Source: a virus. From it: DNA of 35,398 bases. Below, piece by piece: positions 17,213 to 23,238 of this stretch. Each line of letters begins with the position of its first letter. Positions within the stretch are counted from its first letter, which is position 1. The stretch spans positions 1 to 35,398 of the IMG/VR virus record IMGVR_UViG_3300035162_000828; one strand, given 5' to 3'. A model generated the notes under the pieces. The model made no database searches, was not told the DNA's origin, and was given only the letters and a program-made list of their open reading frames with translations. A program made the position numbers and the translations under genes.

Positions 17213-18836
17213 CCTTTACCTCTCTTGTTTCCATTTCTAGTTGTTTTATAATGTGTGATTTAGCTTTAGCATTTAAAAACTGCTTCCACTCTGTTAACAT
17301 ATTCGTATTGTTTGAATATGGCAGTAGTTTCTCCAGCATTAAAAATACTCTTTCACCTATCGTTACTTTTAAGTGCTCAACTGCTTCCCTATCTGACCAT
17401 TCTTCTCTGCTTGTTGTATTAGGGTTATAGTTGTCTATGTACGTTTTCATTTGCTTTATTGCTTTGAAAATATCTCGTATGTTATCTTCTTCTTCTATAG
17501 TTGGTCCATAAGCATTGTTAATAAACCTTGTATAGCTTCTAATTGCATATAAAACGGCAGAACCTCTATATAAGTAGTTGTTAGCACTTCTACCCATAAT
17601 AGCAGTTATCTCCTTGTAAAGAATCTCATCTTCCATAACATTCGTTATTATTTTGATGGTGTCTCCTTCTTCTCTAATGGCTCTTTCCATTTCAAGAACT
17701 GCTGTTGCAGTTGGTCCTGTTTGATGATGTGCACTGTTGTTATGCAGATTGTCAATCTTAGTCCTAAAACTCCTAGCAGATACGGCTATATAAGCTTCGT
17801 CTTTAAAGCAAGATATATCTAGTACTCCATCATTAGTACTTCCTATTGCATCTGTATAGTTGTTTACAATAGCCCAGTCCATTACAGGACCTGTATTAAG
17901 AGTATTTACTATCCTAGCATTGCTCATTACTTTCTTTAAGCTATTATCTGTAAATGGCTTTATTGCTCGTTCTAGCTTCTTTATCTTGCCATCTTTAGTA
18001 TCCCATTTATCTGACTTTATAAATGTTAAACACTTTGCATAAACATATAATGCCCCTTTATCCATACCTTGTTCCTTTAGCTCTCTTAATCCGTCTCTAT
18101 CACACTGAACTGGATGGAATCTATTATAGTTACCTTCATCAAACATCCTTGAGATTTCATTCATTGTTTGTACTAGAATAATGTAATCTCTAAAGTTATC
18201 TGCTGTTTTGTAATCTATATATTCTCTGTATGAATTGTTAATATCCCAATACGCATCGTTCCTTGTCCAGTTACATATAAAAGAAAAGGCAACACTGCAT
18301 AGAGCTGTGATATTATTACTTGCTATTGTAGACGCAAAAGCCTCACTAAAATAACCTAAGCAAGGTTTTAAATCATTGCTTACGTGTGGATGAGTAGAGA
18401 TGTCTCCTCTAACTATCTTTCTTAAGCTTGGATTGTCTGGCTTACCTAGAAAATTAGAGAATTTGTGTGCTACTCTTATTAAAAAATCATACCCGCTAGT
18501 TAACTCTTGTTGCACATTAGTTGTAATCTTTACCTCTGGGTCATTCATAGTAAATAATAAACTCATACTTGGCATTAGATACTTTCTACTACCTTTTAGA
18601 GTTCCTCTTCCTAGATTGATTTTAAAACTACTTCTACTAATTCCATCCAGAACAGAACCTTCAACAATAGGGGAATGAAAATTAACTGAGCTTCCTGCTT
18701 TAAGCTCTGTGTAATACTCATCCCAATAAGCTTGACTCTTTAGTTCTCCTGAACGATTATTGTTTTTAAGCCATACTGGTACTATTTTATCCAGCAATGA
18801 TTGTTCTCCACTGGTTACTGGTACGTTTTTGTCCAT
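17103..18836 (-). CDS. Large protein of unknown function in the ubiquitin-like cassette
   Basis: 577 residues, no recognised domain. There is no Walker, nuclease, E2 or RING pattern. It contains mixed alpha/beta segments, a His/Asn stretch near L-H-N-N-S-A-H-H, and a helical C-terminal third. AAAGGAG lies 6 bases before the ATG. The last ~36 codons overlap the JAB gene out of frame and read as Ser/Thr-rich sequence unlike the rest, so that tail is probably not conserved. It lies between the ubiquitin-like gene and JAB, immediately after an SP6-like promoter motif. It could be a substrate, adaptor or effector; the sequence does not decide. Confidence 0.75.
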   Translation of the reverse strand: MDKNVPVTSGEQSLLDKIVPVWLKNNNRSGELKSQAYWDEYYTELKAGSSVNFHSPIVEGSVLDGISRSSFKINLGRGTLKGSRKYLMPSMSLLFTMNDPEVKITTNVQQELTSGYDFLIRVAHKFSNFLGKPDNPSLRKIVRGDISTHPHVSNDLKPCLGYFSEAFASTIASNNITALCSVAFSFICNWTRNDAYWDINNSYREYIDYKTADNFRDYIILVQTMNEISRMFDEGNYNRFHPVQCDRDGLRELKEQGMDKGALYVYAKCLTFIKSDKWDTKDGKIKKLERAIKPFTDNSLKKVMSNARIVNTLNTGPVMDWAIVNNYTDAIGSTNDGVLDISCFKDEAYIAVSARSFRTKIDNLHNNSAHHQTGPTATAVLEMERAIREEGDTIKIITNVMEDEILYKEITAIMGRSANNYLYRGSAVLYAIRSYTRFINNAYGPTIEEEDNIRDIFKAIKQMKTYIDNYNPNTTSREEWSDREAVEHLKVTIGERVFLMLEKLLPYSNNTNMLTEWKQFLNAKAKSHIIKQLEMETREVKDERKSNITQCSHTGSGLHAYSSNSYSEESQLSIETF

Positions 18837-18855
18837 TAGATTCTCCTTTATTTTA

Positions 18856-18933
18856 AACAGAGCTCCCTCCTACTATCTTCTATAGCCCTTCTTCCAGAAA
18901 CTATAGTGTCATACTTCGGTCAGGAGCCCTGTT
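18856..18933 (-). ncRNA. Stem-closed intergenic RNA element 4 (78 nt)
   Basis: An 11-bp closing stem (18856-18866 with 18923-18933) pairs fully only in minus-strand RNA (one G-U). Inside, CUAUAG pairs with a second CUAUAG, capped by UUCU-GGA-AGAA. The element occupies the leader of the 577-codon gene and contains an SP6-like promoter core, so part of it may be DNA signal rather than RNA. Confidence 0.45.
18901..18919 (-). promoter_or_regulatory. SP6-like phage promoter motif
   Basis: On the minus strand it reads CCGAAGTA then TGACACTATAG. The last 11 bases are identical to the core of the known SP6 promoter up to the initiating G. It lies 35 bases after a strong terminator and 64 bases before the ATG of the 577-codon gene, in the right direction. 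No single-subunit RNA polymerase gene is in the window, so the enzyme would be encoded elsewhere. Confidence 0.55.
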
Positions 18934-18953
18934 ATGTCTAATATTAAAAAGTT

Positions 18954-18979
18954 GAGAGGGCAAGTTTCCTTACCCCCTC
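18954..18979 (-). terminator. Strong intrinsic terminator after the ubiquitin-like gene
   Basis: In minus-strand RNA an 11-bp stem (two G-U pairs) is capped by a GAAA tetraloop and followed by AACUUUUUAAUA. The plus-strand version has mismatches. It starts 7 bases after the stop of the ubiquitin-like gene and would end the transcript that carries it. Confidence 0.85.
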
Positions 18980-18986
18980 ATTTATA

Positions 18987-19202
18987 CTACTGAGACAAAC
19001 CAGATGTAACCTTACTTGTTGAGAAAGCAATAAAATCATTGTCTCTAAGGTTGTAGTTTGGTTCTACTGTCTCACCACCGACTACTATCTTGCAACTCTC
19101 TAGTGAAAAGTCTTCACTAGCCGCAATCTCTGCTGGTGTTGTTGCTGTTACGTTGGTCTTTAGTGGTTTACTAGGCATTTGTACTGTTATGTTAGTTGCC
19201 AT
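18987..19202 (-). CDS. Ubiquitin-like (ThiS/MoaD-type beta-grasp) protein
   Basis: 71 residues from the ATG 9 bases after GGAG. An ATG three codons earlier abuts the GGAG and is rejected. The pattern fits a beta-grasp fold: strand N-I-T-V-Q-M, second strand L-K-T-N-V-T-A, helix P-A-E-I-A-A-S-E, strand K-I-V-V-G43-G-E-T-V, then N-Y-N-L-R-D54-N-D56-F-I-A-F, as in ThiS/MoaD (L-x-D-x-D-x-I). The C-terminus is S-G68-L-S-Q, not Gly-Gly, so activation may need trimming to G68. An E1-like and a JAB gene lie in the same arm. The fold call is inference from pattern and context. A strong terminator follows. Confidence 0.65.
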   Translation of the reverse strand: MATNITVQMPSKPLKTNVTATTPAEIAASEDFSLESCKIVVGGETVEPNYNLRDNDFIAFSTSKVTSGLSQ

Positions 19203-19449
19203 TATTCGCATCTCCTACCTGTTTGTTAGTCCCCCGTGAGTCAGGTAATACATCATCGGGTTCTGTTTGTTTAAAACGTTCGTTAAACTTGCTTGGTGTA
19301 GATTGGTGTTCACAATCATCGCATATAATGCCTATTTGAGAGTAGTCTGATTCACTAGAACCATACTCTTCAAATGTTGTATTTGTTGAACCACACTTAC
19401 TACACTCATAGCCAGCATAATCACCGCCTATTATTCTTAATCCATCCAT
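19192..19449 (-). CDS. Zinc-ribbon protein
   Basis: 85 residues. C16-x2-C19 and C43-x2-C46 form a classic zinc ribbon (Y-E-C-S-K-C-G and I-C-D-D-C). The C-terminal half is polar and probably disordered. It overlaps the ubiquitin-like start by 11 bases and the upstream gene by 13, so translation is coupled. Possible nucleic-acid or protein-binding adaptor; the function is unknown. Confidence 0.7.
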   Translation of the reverse strand: MDGLRIIGGDYAGYECSKCGSTNTTFEEYGSSESDYSQIGIICDDCEHQSTPSKFNERFKQTEPDDVLPDSRGTNKQVGDANNGN

Positions 19450-19631
19450 AAGCCTTGTTTCATTCTTAGCTCTATTTCTTGAGAATTAGTTACCAAAGCT
19501 TTCTCTCTCCAATAGTCTATTGTGTCATTTTGTTCCTCAAGTTTATTAGTCAAAGTATTGAGGACCATTATTAACATTACCATTGTACTTAGTAGCAACA
19601 TCATTGATACTACTAGTAATACATCCATCAT
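19437..19631 (-). CDS. Small membrane protein with cytoplasmic helix
   Basis: 64 residues. Residues 3-26 are a hydrophobic helix rich in Leu, Met and Val. A charged helix follows (T-N-K-L-E-E-Q-N-D-T-I-D-Y-W-R-E-K). The ATG overlaps the preceding stop as ATGA. This is a one-pass membrane protein of unknown role, in a run of small early genes. Confidence 0.6.
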   Translation of the reverse strand: MMDVLLVVSMMLLLSTMVMLIMVLNTLTNKLEEQNDTIDYWREKALVTNSQEIELRMKQGLWMD

Positions 19632-19810
19632 CTTCCAAACTCAGGTTCACCTATTGAAGCTAGTTGTGGATGAACAGATATTAATTCCTGATACTCTATC
19701 TCTTCCAGCTCGATGGCTTTCTTTAGTAAAGCTTCCGTATCTTTTAAGTACTTATCTACATCTATTCCGTGACGCTTAAATAGTGCGTCTATCTCTGCGA
19801 ATTTACCCAT
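19628..19810 (-). CDS. Small acidic helical protein
   Basis: 60 residues, no family recognised. It is helical, with D-K-Y-L-K-D-T-E-A-L-L-K-K-A-I-E-L-E-E-I in the middle. AAGGAG lies 7-8 bases before the ATG. It overlaps the 36-codon membrane peptide by 8 bases and the next gene by 4. Confidence 0.6.
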   Translation of the reverse strand: MGKFAEIDALFKRHGIDVDKYLKDTEALLKKAIELEEIEYQELISVHPQLASIGEPEFGR

Positions 19811-19913
19811 TACATTTCTCCTTGAGTGTTTGCCACTCTGTGTAAAACATTATTGCAATTCCGGTTACTATACCTAGTAATCCAGATAGTATGAACTCTG
19901 TTAATGTTACCAT
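19803..19913 (-). CDS. Very small membrane peptide
   Basis: 36 residues, recognised from gene junctions. GGAG lies 8 bases before the ATG, there is a 7-base overlap with the gene before it and an 8-base overlap with the gene after it. The hydrophobic core F-I-L-S-G-L-L-G-I-V-T-G-I-A-I-M-F could span a membrane once. This reading is preferred over a 64-codon frame at 19810-20004, which would lie largely inside the neighbouring zinc-ribbon gene. Confidence 0.6.
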   Translation of the reverse strand: MVTLTEFILSGLLGIVTGIAIMFYTEWQTLKEKCNG

Positions 19914-20263
19914 TGTTCTGACTCCGGTTTAAAGTTTGTCTTATAATAGCCTCTTCTTCCATCCTTTTGATGGTCGAGCCAAGTAAGACCTCTTTCGTTT
20001 GCATACTTTCTATGCATCATAGTCACCTTTCTTCTAACGCAATTCTTACACGTCTTCCTTTGTTTCTTATACGTAGGGAAGTCAGTGTAATACCTAGTCT
20101 CTTTGACTGTGCTAGTCCACGTTGTTTCGTGAGAACGTTTACACCATTTACAATAGAAGATGTTATTGTCTGCTACTTTAGAGTCAACTGTTCTATGCTT
20201 ACCTAGCATTTCCTTTGTTGTTTCTAATGAGCTTTTATTATACTGTTCGTGATACCATTTCAT
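19907..20263 (-). CDS. Basic two-CxxC zinc-binding protein
   Basis: 118 residues from the ATG preceded by AAAGGAG. A longer start 11 codons upstream lacks this spacing. C38-x2-C41 (F-Y-C-K-W-C-K-R-S-H) and C72-x2-C75 (K-T-C-K-N-C-V-R-R-K) form a zinc-binding pair on a basic background. It is reminiscent of HNH or recombination-protein zinc modules, but the D-H catalytic pair is absent. Probably nucleic-acid binding. Confidence 0.7.
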   Translation of the reverse strand: MKWYHEQYNKSSLETTKEMLGKHRTVDSKVADNNIFYCKWCKRSHETTWTSTVKETRYYTDFPTYKKQRKTCKNCVRRKVTMMHRKYANERGLTWLDHQKDGRRGYYKTNFKPESEQW

Positions 20264-20284
20264 AATGATACTCCTTTCAATTAT

Positions 20285-20368
20285 AAAAGGGCACAACTAT
20301 AACAGTATCATTCAACTGTTTTAATCACTATACGATTGGTTACGTCTGTGAAATAGTTATGCTCTTTT
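20285..20368. ncRNA. Stem-closed intergenic element 5 (84 nt)
   Basis: A 16-base arm (20285-20300) pairs with 20353-20368 with one G-U and one mismatch, on either strand. Inner hairpins in minus sense are AACAGU/ACUGUU and AAUC/GAUU. It sits just upstream of the ribosome binding site of the 118-codon gene. The rest of this 253-base gap (20369-20478) holds one 7-bp hairpin (TATATCA/TGATATA) and no convincing gene or promoter. Confidence 0.4.
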
Positions 20369-20478
20369 GTTACGGGATGCGGAGTCCCTGACTATATCAT
20401 ATGGCTGTGATATACGCTGTTGTAGCCAATAGATTAATGTCAAGCATTTCCGGATTCCTGCTAGTAGGTGTGATAAAA

Positions 20479-20506
20479 TATAAGGGCGGAATACACCACC
20501 CCTATA
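20479..20506 (-). terminator. Intrinsic terminator after the 128-codon gene
   Basis: In minus-strand RNA an 11-bp stem (two G-U pairs) with a 6-base loop is followed by UUUUAU. On the plus strand the wobble pairs become mismatches. It lies 10 bases past the stop of the gene ending at 20517. Confidence 0.7.
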
Positions 20507-20516
20507 TACGATATGC

Positions 20517-20903
20517 TTACATCTCTACTTCTTTAGGTACGGAGTACTTATAGTAGTATTCGATGCATTCGACACCAGATTGTGTTGTTCGTGACGAACC
20601 AAACACTTGCCCTTTAGGGTAATCTACGTCTCCTAGCGTCTCAAGTTCTGGAAAGACTTTAGCTAGGTTTTTGATGCCTTTGGCAGTAAGAAGTTCCGGT
20701 AACGACCCGGCTTCTTCAAAGTTATCCTCCTTTTGGAGGATTACTATACTATGTGGAACTGGAGCCTTACCTGACCTATGGTCATAGTAACGGCTCTGTT
20801 TATTCACGATGGGTCTCCCATCTACTCTCACAGGTTTACCTTGAGTGTCTCTTTCATAGTCCTGAGCGTTATACGCCGAATGTACTTTGAATGTTGTAGC
20901 CAT
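20517..20903 (-). CDS. Hypothetical early protein, first gene of the minus-strand arm
   Basis: 128 residues, no recognised family. The N-terminal third is Tyr/Arg/Asp-rich. There is an E-L-L-T-A-K-G-I-K-N-L-A-K-V-F helix in the middle and an aromatic C-terminus (E-Y-Y-Y-K-Y). AAAGGA lies 9-10 bases before the ATG. It is the gene nearest the divergent region and is separated from the rest of the arm by a terminator, so it is probably an abundant, immediate-early product. Confidence 0.65.
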   Translation of the reverse strand: MATTFKVHSAYNAQDYERDTQGKPVRVDGRPIVNKQSRYYDHRSGKAPVPHSIVILQKEDNFEEAGSLPELLTAKGIKNLAKVFPELETLGDVDYPKGQVFGSSRTTQSGVECIEYYYKYSVPKEVEM

Positions 20904-20929
20904 AATGATTTATCCTTTATTGGTTCAAC

Positions 20930-21116
20930 CTATGAGTTCATCTCATAGATTATTGGACATAGTCCAAAACTAACAGGGGATGTTGACAGGAGGTGGAGGC
21001 TCGAGCGATTAGCGAGACGGTTGAGCAACCGGCAGGGGGCTGACGTATTGTGAGGAGGGACGATACTCAATGCGGTTAGACCCCCACGGGGGTGAAAACC
21101 GACCCACCGGGTCAAC
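20930..21116 (+). ncRNA. GC-rich, hairpin-dense element in the divergent region
   Basis: At least six local hairpins: 20930-20948 (7 bp), 20953-20967 (6 bp, 3-base loop), 21018-21031 (5 bp), 21045-21066 (7 bp with a U-G pair on plus, loop GAGGAGGG), 21073-21101 (outer CGGTT/AACCG around ACCCC/GGGGT) and 21101-21113 (5 bp). GTTGAC at 20982-20987 can also pair with GTCAAC at 21111-21116. The plus strand pairs better at 21045-21066. Base composition contrasts sharply with the AT-rich surroundings. It may be a structured RNA, a regulatory leader or part of a replication origin. No coding frame is credible. Confidence 0.5.
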
Positions 21117-21138
21117 TAGTAAAGCACGTACTCCCAAA

Positions 21139-21198
21139 GTATTTCTATTTTTGAAATATTTTATAATTTTTTTCTAGTTTTTTTGTGTAATTTTTTGT
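21139..21198. other. AT-rich tract next to the structured block
   Basis: Sixty bases almost free of G and C, dominated by T runs on the plus strand. They lie between the hairpin block and the first plus-strand ORF. It could be a duplex-unwinding element, or the U-rich end of a transcript from the hairpin block. A TATAAT at 21162-21167 has no matching -35 box. Confidence 0.4.
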
Positions 21199-21432
21199 AT
21201 GAATATTATAATAATTTTAATCATTTCAGGACTTTCATTAAGCTTTGTAGTAGAAGAACCTACTATCTCCGAAGGGGAGCATTCAGTATTTGACGACATA
21301 TTTGACCAAGACAGCACATACCATCAATATCTAGATATTTGTAACGGTGAGAACTGGTGTTGGAGACACAATATGTGGGAGAATGTTAGGATAGTAAACC
21401 CTAGCAGAGTACGTAGAAAAGACGAAGAATAG
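21199..21432 (+). CDS. Small putative membrane or secreted protein
   Basis: 77 residues. The N-terminal ~17 residues are strongly hydrophobic (I-I-I-I-L-I-I-S-G-L-S-L). Then comes an acidic stretch and a Cys/Trp patch (C-N-G-E-N-W-C-W-R-H), ending in a basic R-R-K. No Shine-Dalgarno is visible, so the start is uncertain. It is the first plus-strand ORF after the divergent region. Confidence 0.45.
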   Translation: MNIIIILIISGLSLSFVVEEPTISEGEHSVFDDIFDQDSTYHQYLDICNGENWCWRHNMWENVRIVNPSRVRRKDEE

Positions 21433-21505
21433 GCTAATCGGGTATCTTGTTTATATCGTGAGGTTTAAGCTACTCCTCTTAAAGTAAATCATAACTATTG
21501 TAACT

Positions 21506-21533
21506 TTACTAAAACGGTTTTACATTTTAGTAA
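21506..21533 (+). other. Perfect inverted repeat upstream of the nuclease gene
   Basis: TTACTAAAA at 21506-21514 pairs with TTTTAGTAA at 21525-21533 around a 10-base loop. It lies in the 148-base gap before the nuclease gene. It may be an operator, or a weak terminator for the small ORF upstream. Confidence 0.4.
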
Positions 21534-21580
21534 TATTTGTTAGTTACACATAACGATTTATCAAGGGGTAGTTTTCGTAA

Positions 21581-22231
21581 GTGGTTGATATAAAAGAATA
21601 CATCAATGATGATAATTCATTAAACTATGATATGCTATGGAAGAACCTTGCTTTAATAGTGGGGTTCAAAGCAGAACAAAAACGAGGAGTATTATTTTAT
21701 GAAATCACCGAAGCTTTTAAGCATTATAAAAAGAACCTCAAACATACTGATACTAATGTTGGACCTCCAAATATTAAAGATGAGGTACTACATAACCCGA
21801 CTACTAAAGTCCCTAGGTCTCATAAAGTAACTGAAGACTGGGTAATTGCCTATATAAACCAAGAAGCCAAGTCTAGCTTTACCAAGACTGATGACTTTTG
21901 TTCCTATGATGCACACGAGGAGCGGTATGTTGCAGAGATTAAAGTGCGTAACAAACATTATGACACTTGTTTAATCGAATGGGAAAAGTGCTTAGCTAAT
22001 TTAGGTCACGCAGACATAGATGGTAAAGAGTTTCTTTACATAGTAGTCACAACTTCACATATATACGTATTTAACGTAAGCAGTATACAGAAAAGTTCCT
22101 CTGTAATAGAGTGGGAAGACAAAGAATTACCAAGAAATAGCCATTTTGGGGGATATAATGATAGGAAAACTAAAAAAGTGGGTTATATTCCAATAGAGAG
22201 AGCCAGTGTTTGTTATAACTATAAACCATAA
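21581..22231 (+). CDS. Putative PD-(D/E)xK nuclease
   Basis: 216 residues starting at GTG, with AAGGGG about 12 bases upstream, so the exact start is uncertain. The segment Y-V-A-E119-I-K121-V-R has the E-x-K of the PD-(D/E)xK fold. Acidic residues D104, D105 and D110 lie just before it, and a helix with charged residues (C-L-I-E-W-E-K-C) follows. It may be a resolvase or packaging-associated nuclease. It overlaps the probable small terminase gene by 26 bases. Confidence 0.55.
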   Translation: MVDIKEYINDDNSLNYDMLWKNLALIVGFKAEQKRGVLFYEITEAFKHYKKNLKHTDTNVGPPNIKDEVLHNPTTKVPRSHKVTEDWVIAYINQEAKSSFTKTDDFCSYDAHEERYVAEIKVRNKHYDTCLIEWEKCLANLGHADIDGKEFLYIVVTTSHIYVFNVSSIQKSSSVIEWEDKELPRNSHFGGYNDRKTKKVGYIPIERASVCYNYKP

Positions 22232-22973
22232 GGACATAGGTCCTACAGAATACGCAGTATACACTTCATCTGAAGCAGATAAAGAGAATATTAGCTATTT
22301 ACACTGGCAAAAAGCTAATGCAAAGCAATGGGCACTAACAGATGATGGCTATGTAGCTCAGGTAATTAGCAAAAAGAGTTATACGGGTAAGGATAAAAAG
22401 ATGTCCTACTATTATAGGATGCCTTTTGGCTATATTATGTGGAATCCAAAGTACCCTAATAAAAAATTTGCTTGCGGAGGAAGAGTTGCAAACAATACAT
22501 TCACAGGTCAAGGATGGTTAGATGTGAAAGTAAAGTCTGAAGACTATCAATCCTTAGCGATGTGGGCGGCTTTAACAGAAGATAGAGAGGTTGCCATAGA
22601 CCAAGTATTTGGTCCAGTTAGTGTAAGTAAAAGACGTAAGTTAAAGCGTCATATGAGAACGGAGGTCTTTAAAAAGATGAAAAGAGACGAAGCACAGAAG
22701 TTATTAACCGACAATATGTTGGATGCAGACTACTTTATTGATTTAATGAAGAAGGGAGTAGATATTGCATTAAAGAAAGAAGATGTTTCAGGTATACGTG
22801 GGTTTGTAAACGATGGTATGGAAATACACGGAATGAAGGATAAAGAGACAGTAACGGTTACTGATAGGCTTGAAGCAACACAGACTAGAAAGCTTATTGA
22901 TAATATTAATGCAGAAGAAGATAAGCTAATTGCATCAAGGACTGTAAAGTTACCTTTAAAGGAGGGCAAATGA
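22206..22973 (+). CDS. Probable small terminase subunit
   Basis: 255 residues from a GTG start inside the end of the nuclease gene. The N-terminal half is Tyr/Trp-rich. The C-terminal half is helical, with D-Y-F-I-D-L-M-K-K-G-V-D-I-A-L-K-K-E-D-V and a tail of alternating charges. Position directly before the large terminase, separated only by two small membrane genes, and the helical C-terminus suggest the DNA-recognition subunit of the packaging motor. There is no clear HTH, so the call rests mainly on gene order. Confidence 0.5.
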   Translation: MFVITINHKDIGPTEYAVYTSSEADKENISYLHWQKANAKQWALTDDGYVAQVISKKSYTGKDKKMSYYYRMPFGYIMWNPKYPNKKFACGGRVANNTFTGQGWLDVKVKSEDYQSLAMWAALTEDREVAIDQVFGPVSVSKRRKLKRHMRTEVFKKMKRDEAQKLLTDNMLDADYFIDLMKKGVDIALKKEDVSGIRGFVNDGMEIHGMKDKETVTVTDRLEATQTRKLIDNINAEEDKLIASRTVKLPLKEGK

Positions 22974-23122
22974 GAATGATTTATTATTACGAATCAATGA
23001 TAGAAGCTGTTAACTTCCCCGGATGGGAACTGTATATATTTTTAAACACTATGTTGTGGATTAGTATTATATTAAGATTAAGTAGAATTGAAAAAAATAC
23101 CAGTAAGGAGGTAGCAGAATGA
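22970..23122 (+). CDS. Small membrane protein A before the terminase
   Basis: 50 residues. GGAGG precedes the ATG, which overlaps the previous stop as ATGA. A hydrophobic segment L-Y-I-F-L-N-T-M-L-W-I-S-I-I-L is followed by basic residues. In T7-like phages a holin and spanin component flank the small terminase, so a lysis role is possible. Confidence 0.6.
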   Translation: MRMIYYYESMIEAVNFPGWELYIFLNTMLWISIILRLSRIEKNTSKEVAE

Positions 23123-23238
23123 CGGAATTAGCAATGTTATTAATATTACTACTAGTAGTAATTAATAGTAAGTTATGGAATAATGGATATTGGAAGAAGT
23201 ATGGTAAGTATGGACAATGGATATCAAAGAAGCTGTAA
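23119..23238 (+). CDS. Small membrane protein B before the terminase
   Basis: 39 residues. The ATG overlaps the previous stop (ATGA) with AAGGAGG upstream. The N-terminal helix L-A-M-L-L-I-L-L-L-V-V-I is followed by a basic, aromatic tail (W-K-K-Y-G-K-Y). The last 22 bases overlap the terminase start out of frame. Possible lysis component; not proven. Confidence 0.6.
   Translation: MTELAMLLILLLVVINSKLWNNGYWKKYGKYGQWISKKL

Noticed and set aside
17103-18836. E2-like or RING-like protein in the cassette
   Set aside because: No HPN-Cys pattern, no RING Cys/His spacing and no UBC-like segment were found.
19810-20004. 64-codon minus-strand frame
   Set aside because: Half of it lies inside the zinc-binding gene in another frame. 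The 36-codon frame at 19803-19913 has a better ribosome site and junctions.
21036-21101. Hammerhead-type ribozyme
   Set aside because: A CUGA piece and paired arms occur, but the second core (GAAA with correct arms) is absent.
20930-21115. 61-codon minus-strand ORF in the divergent region
   Set aside because: It has no ribosome site and its sequence is explained by the GC-rich hairpins.
21162-21167. Sigma-70 promoter at TATAAT
   Set aside because: No -35 match at the right spacing; TATAAT is expected by chance in such an A/T tract.
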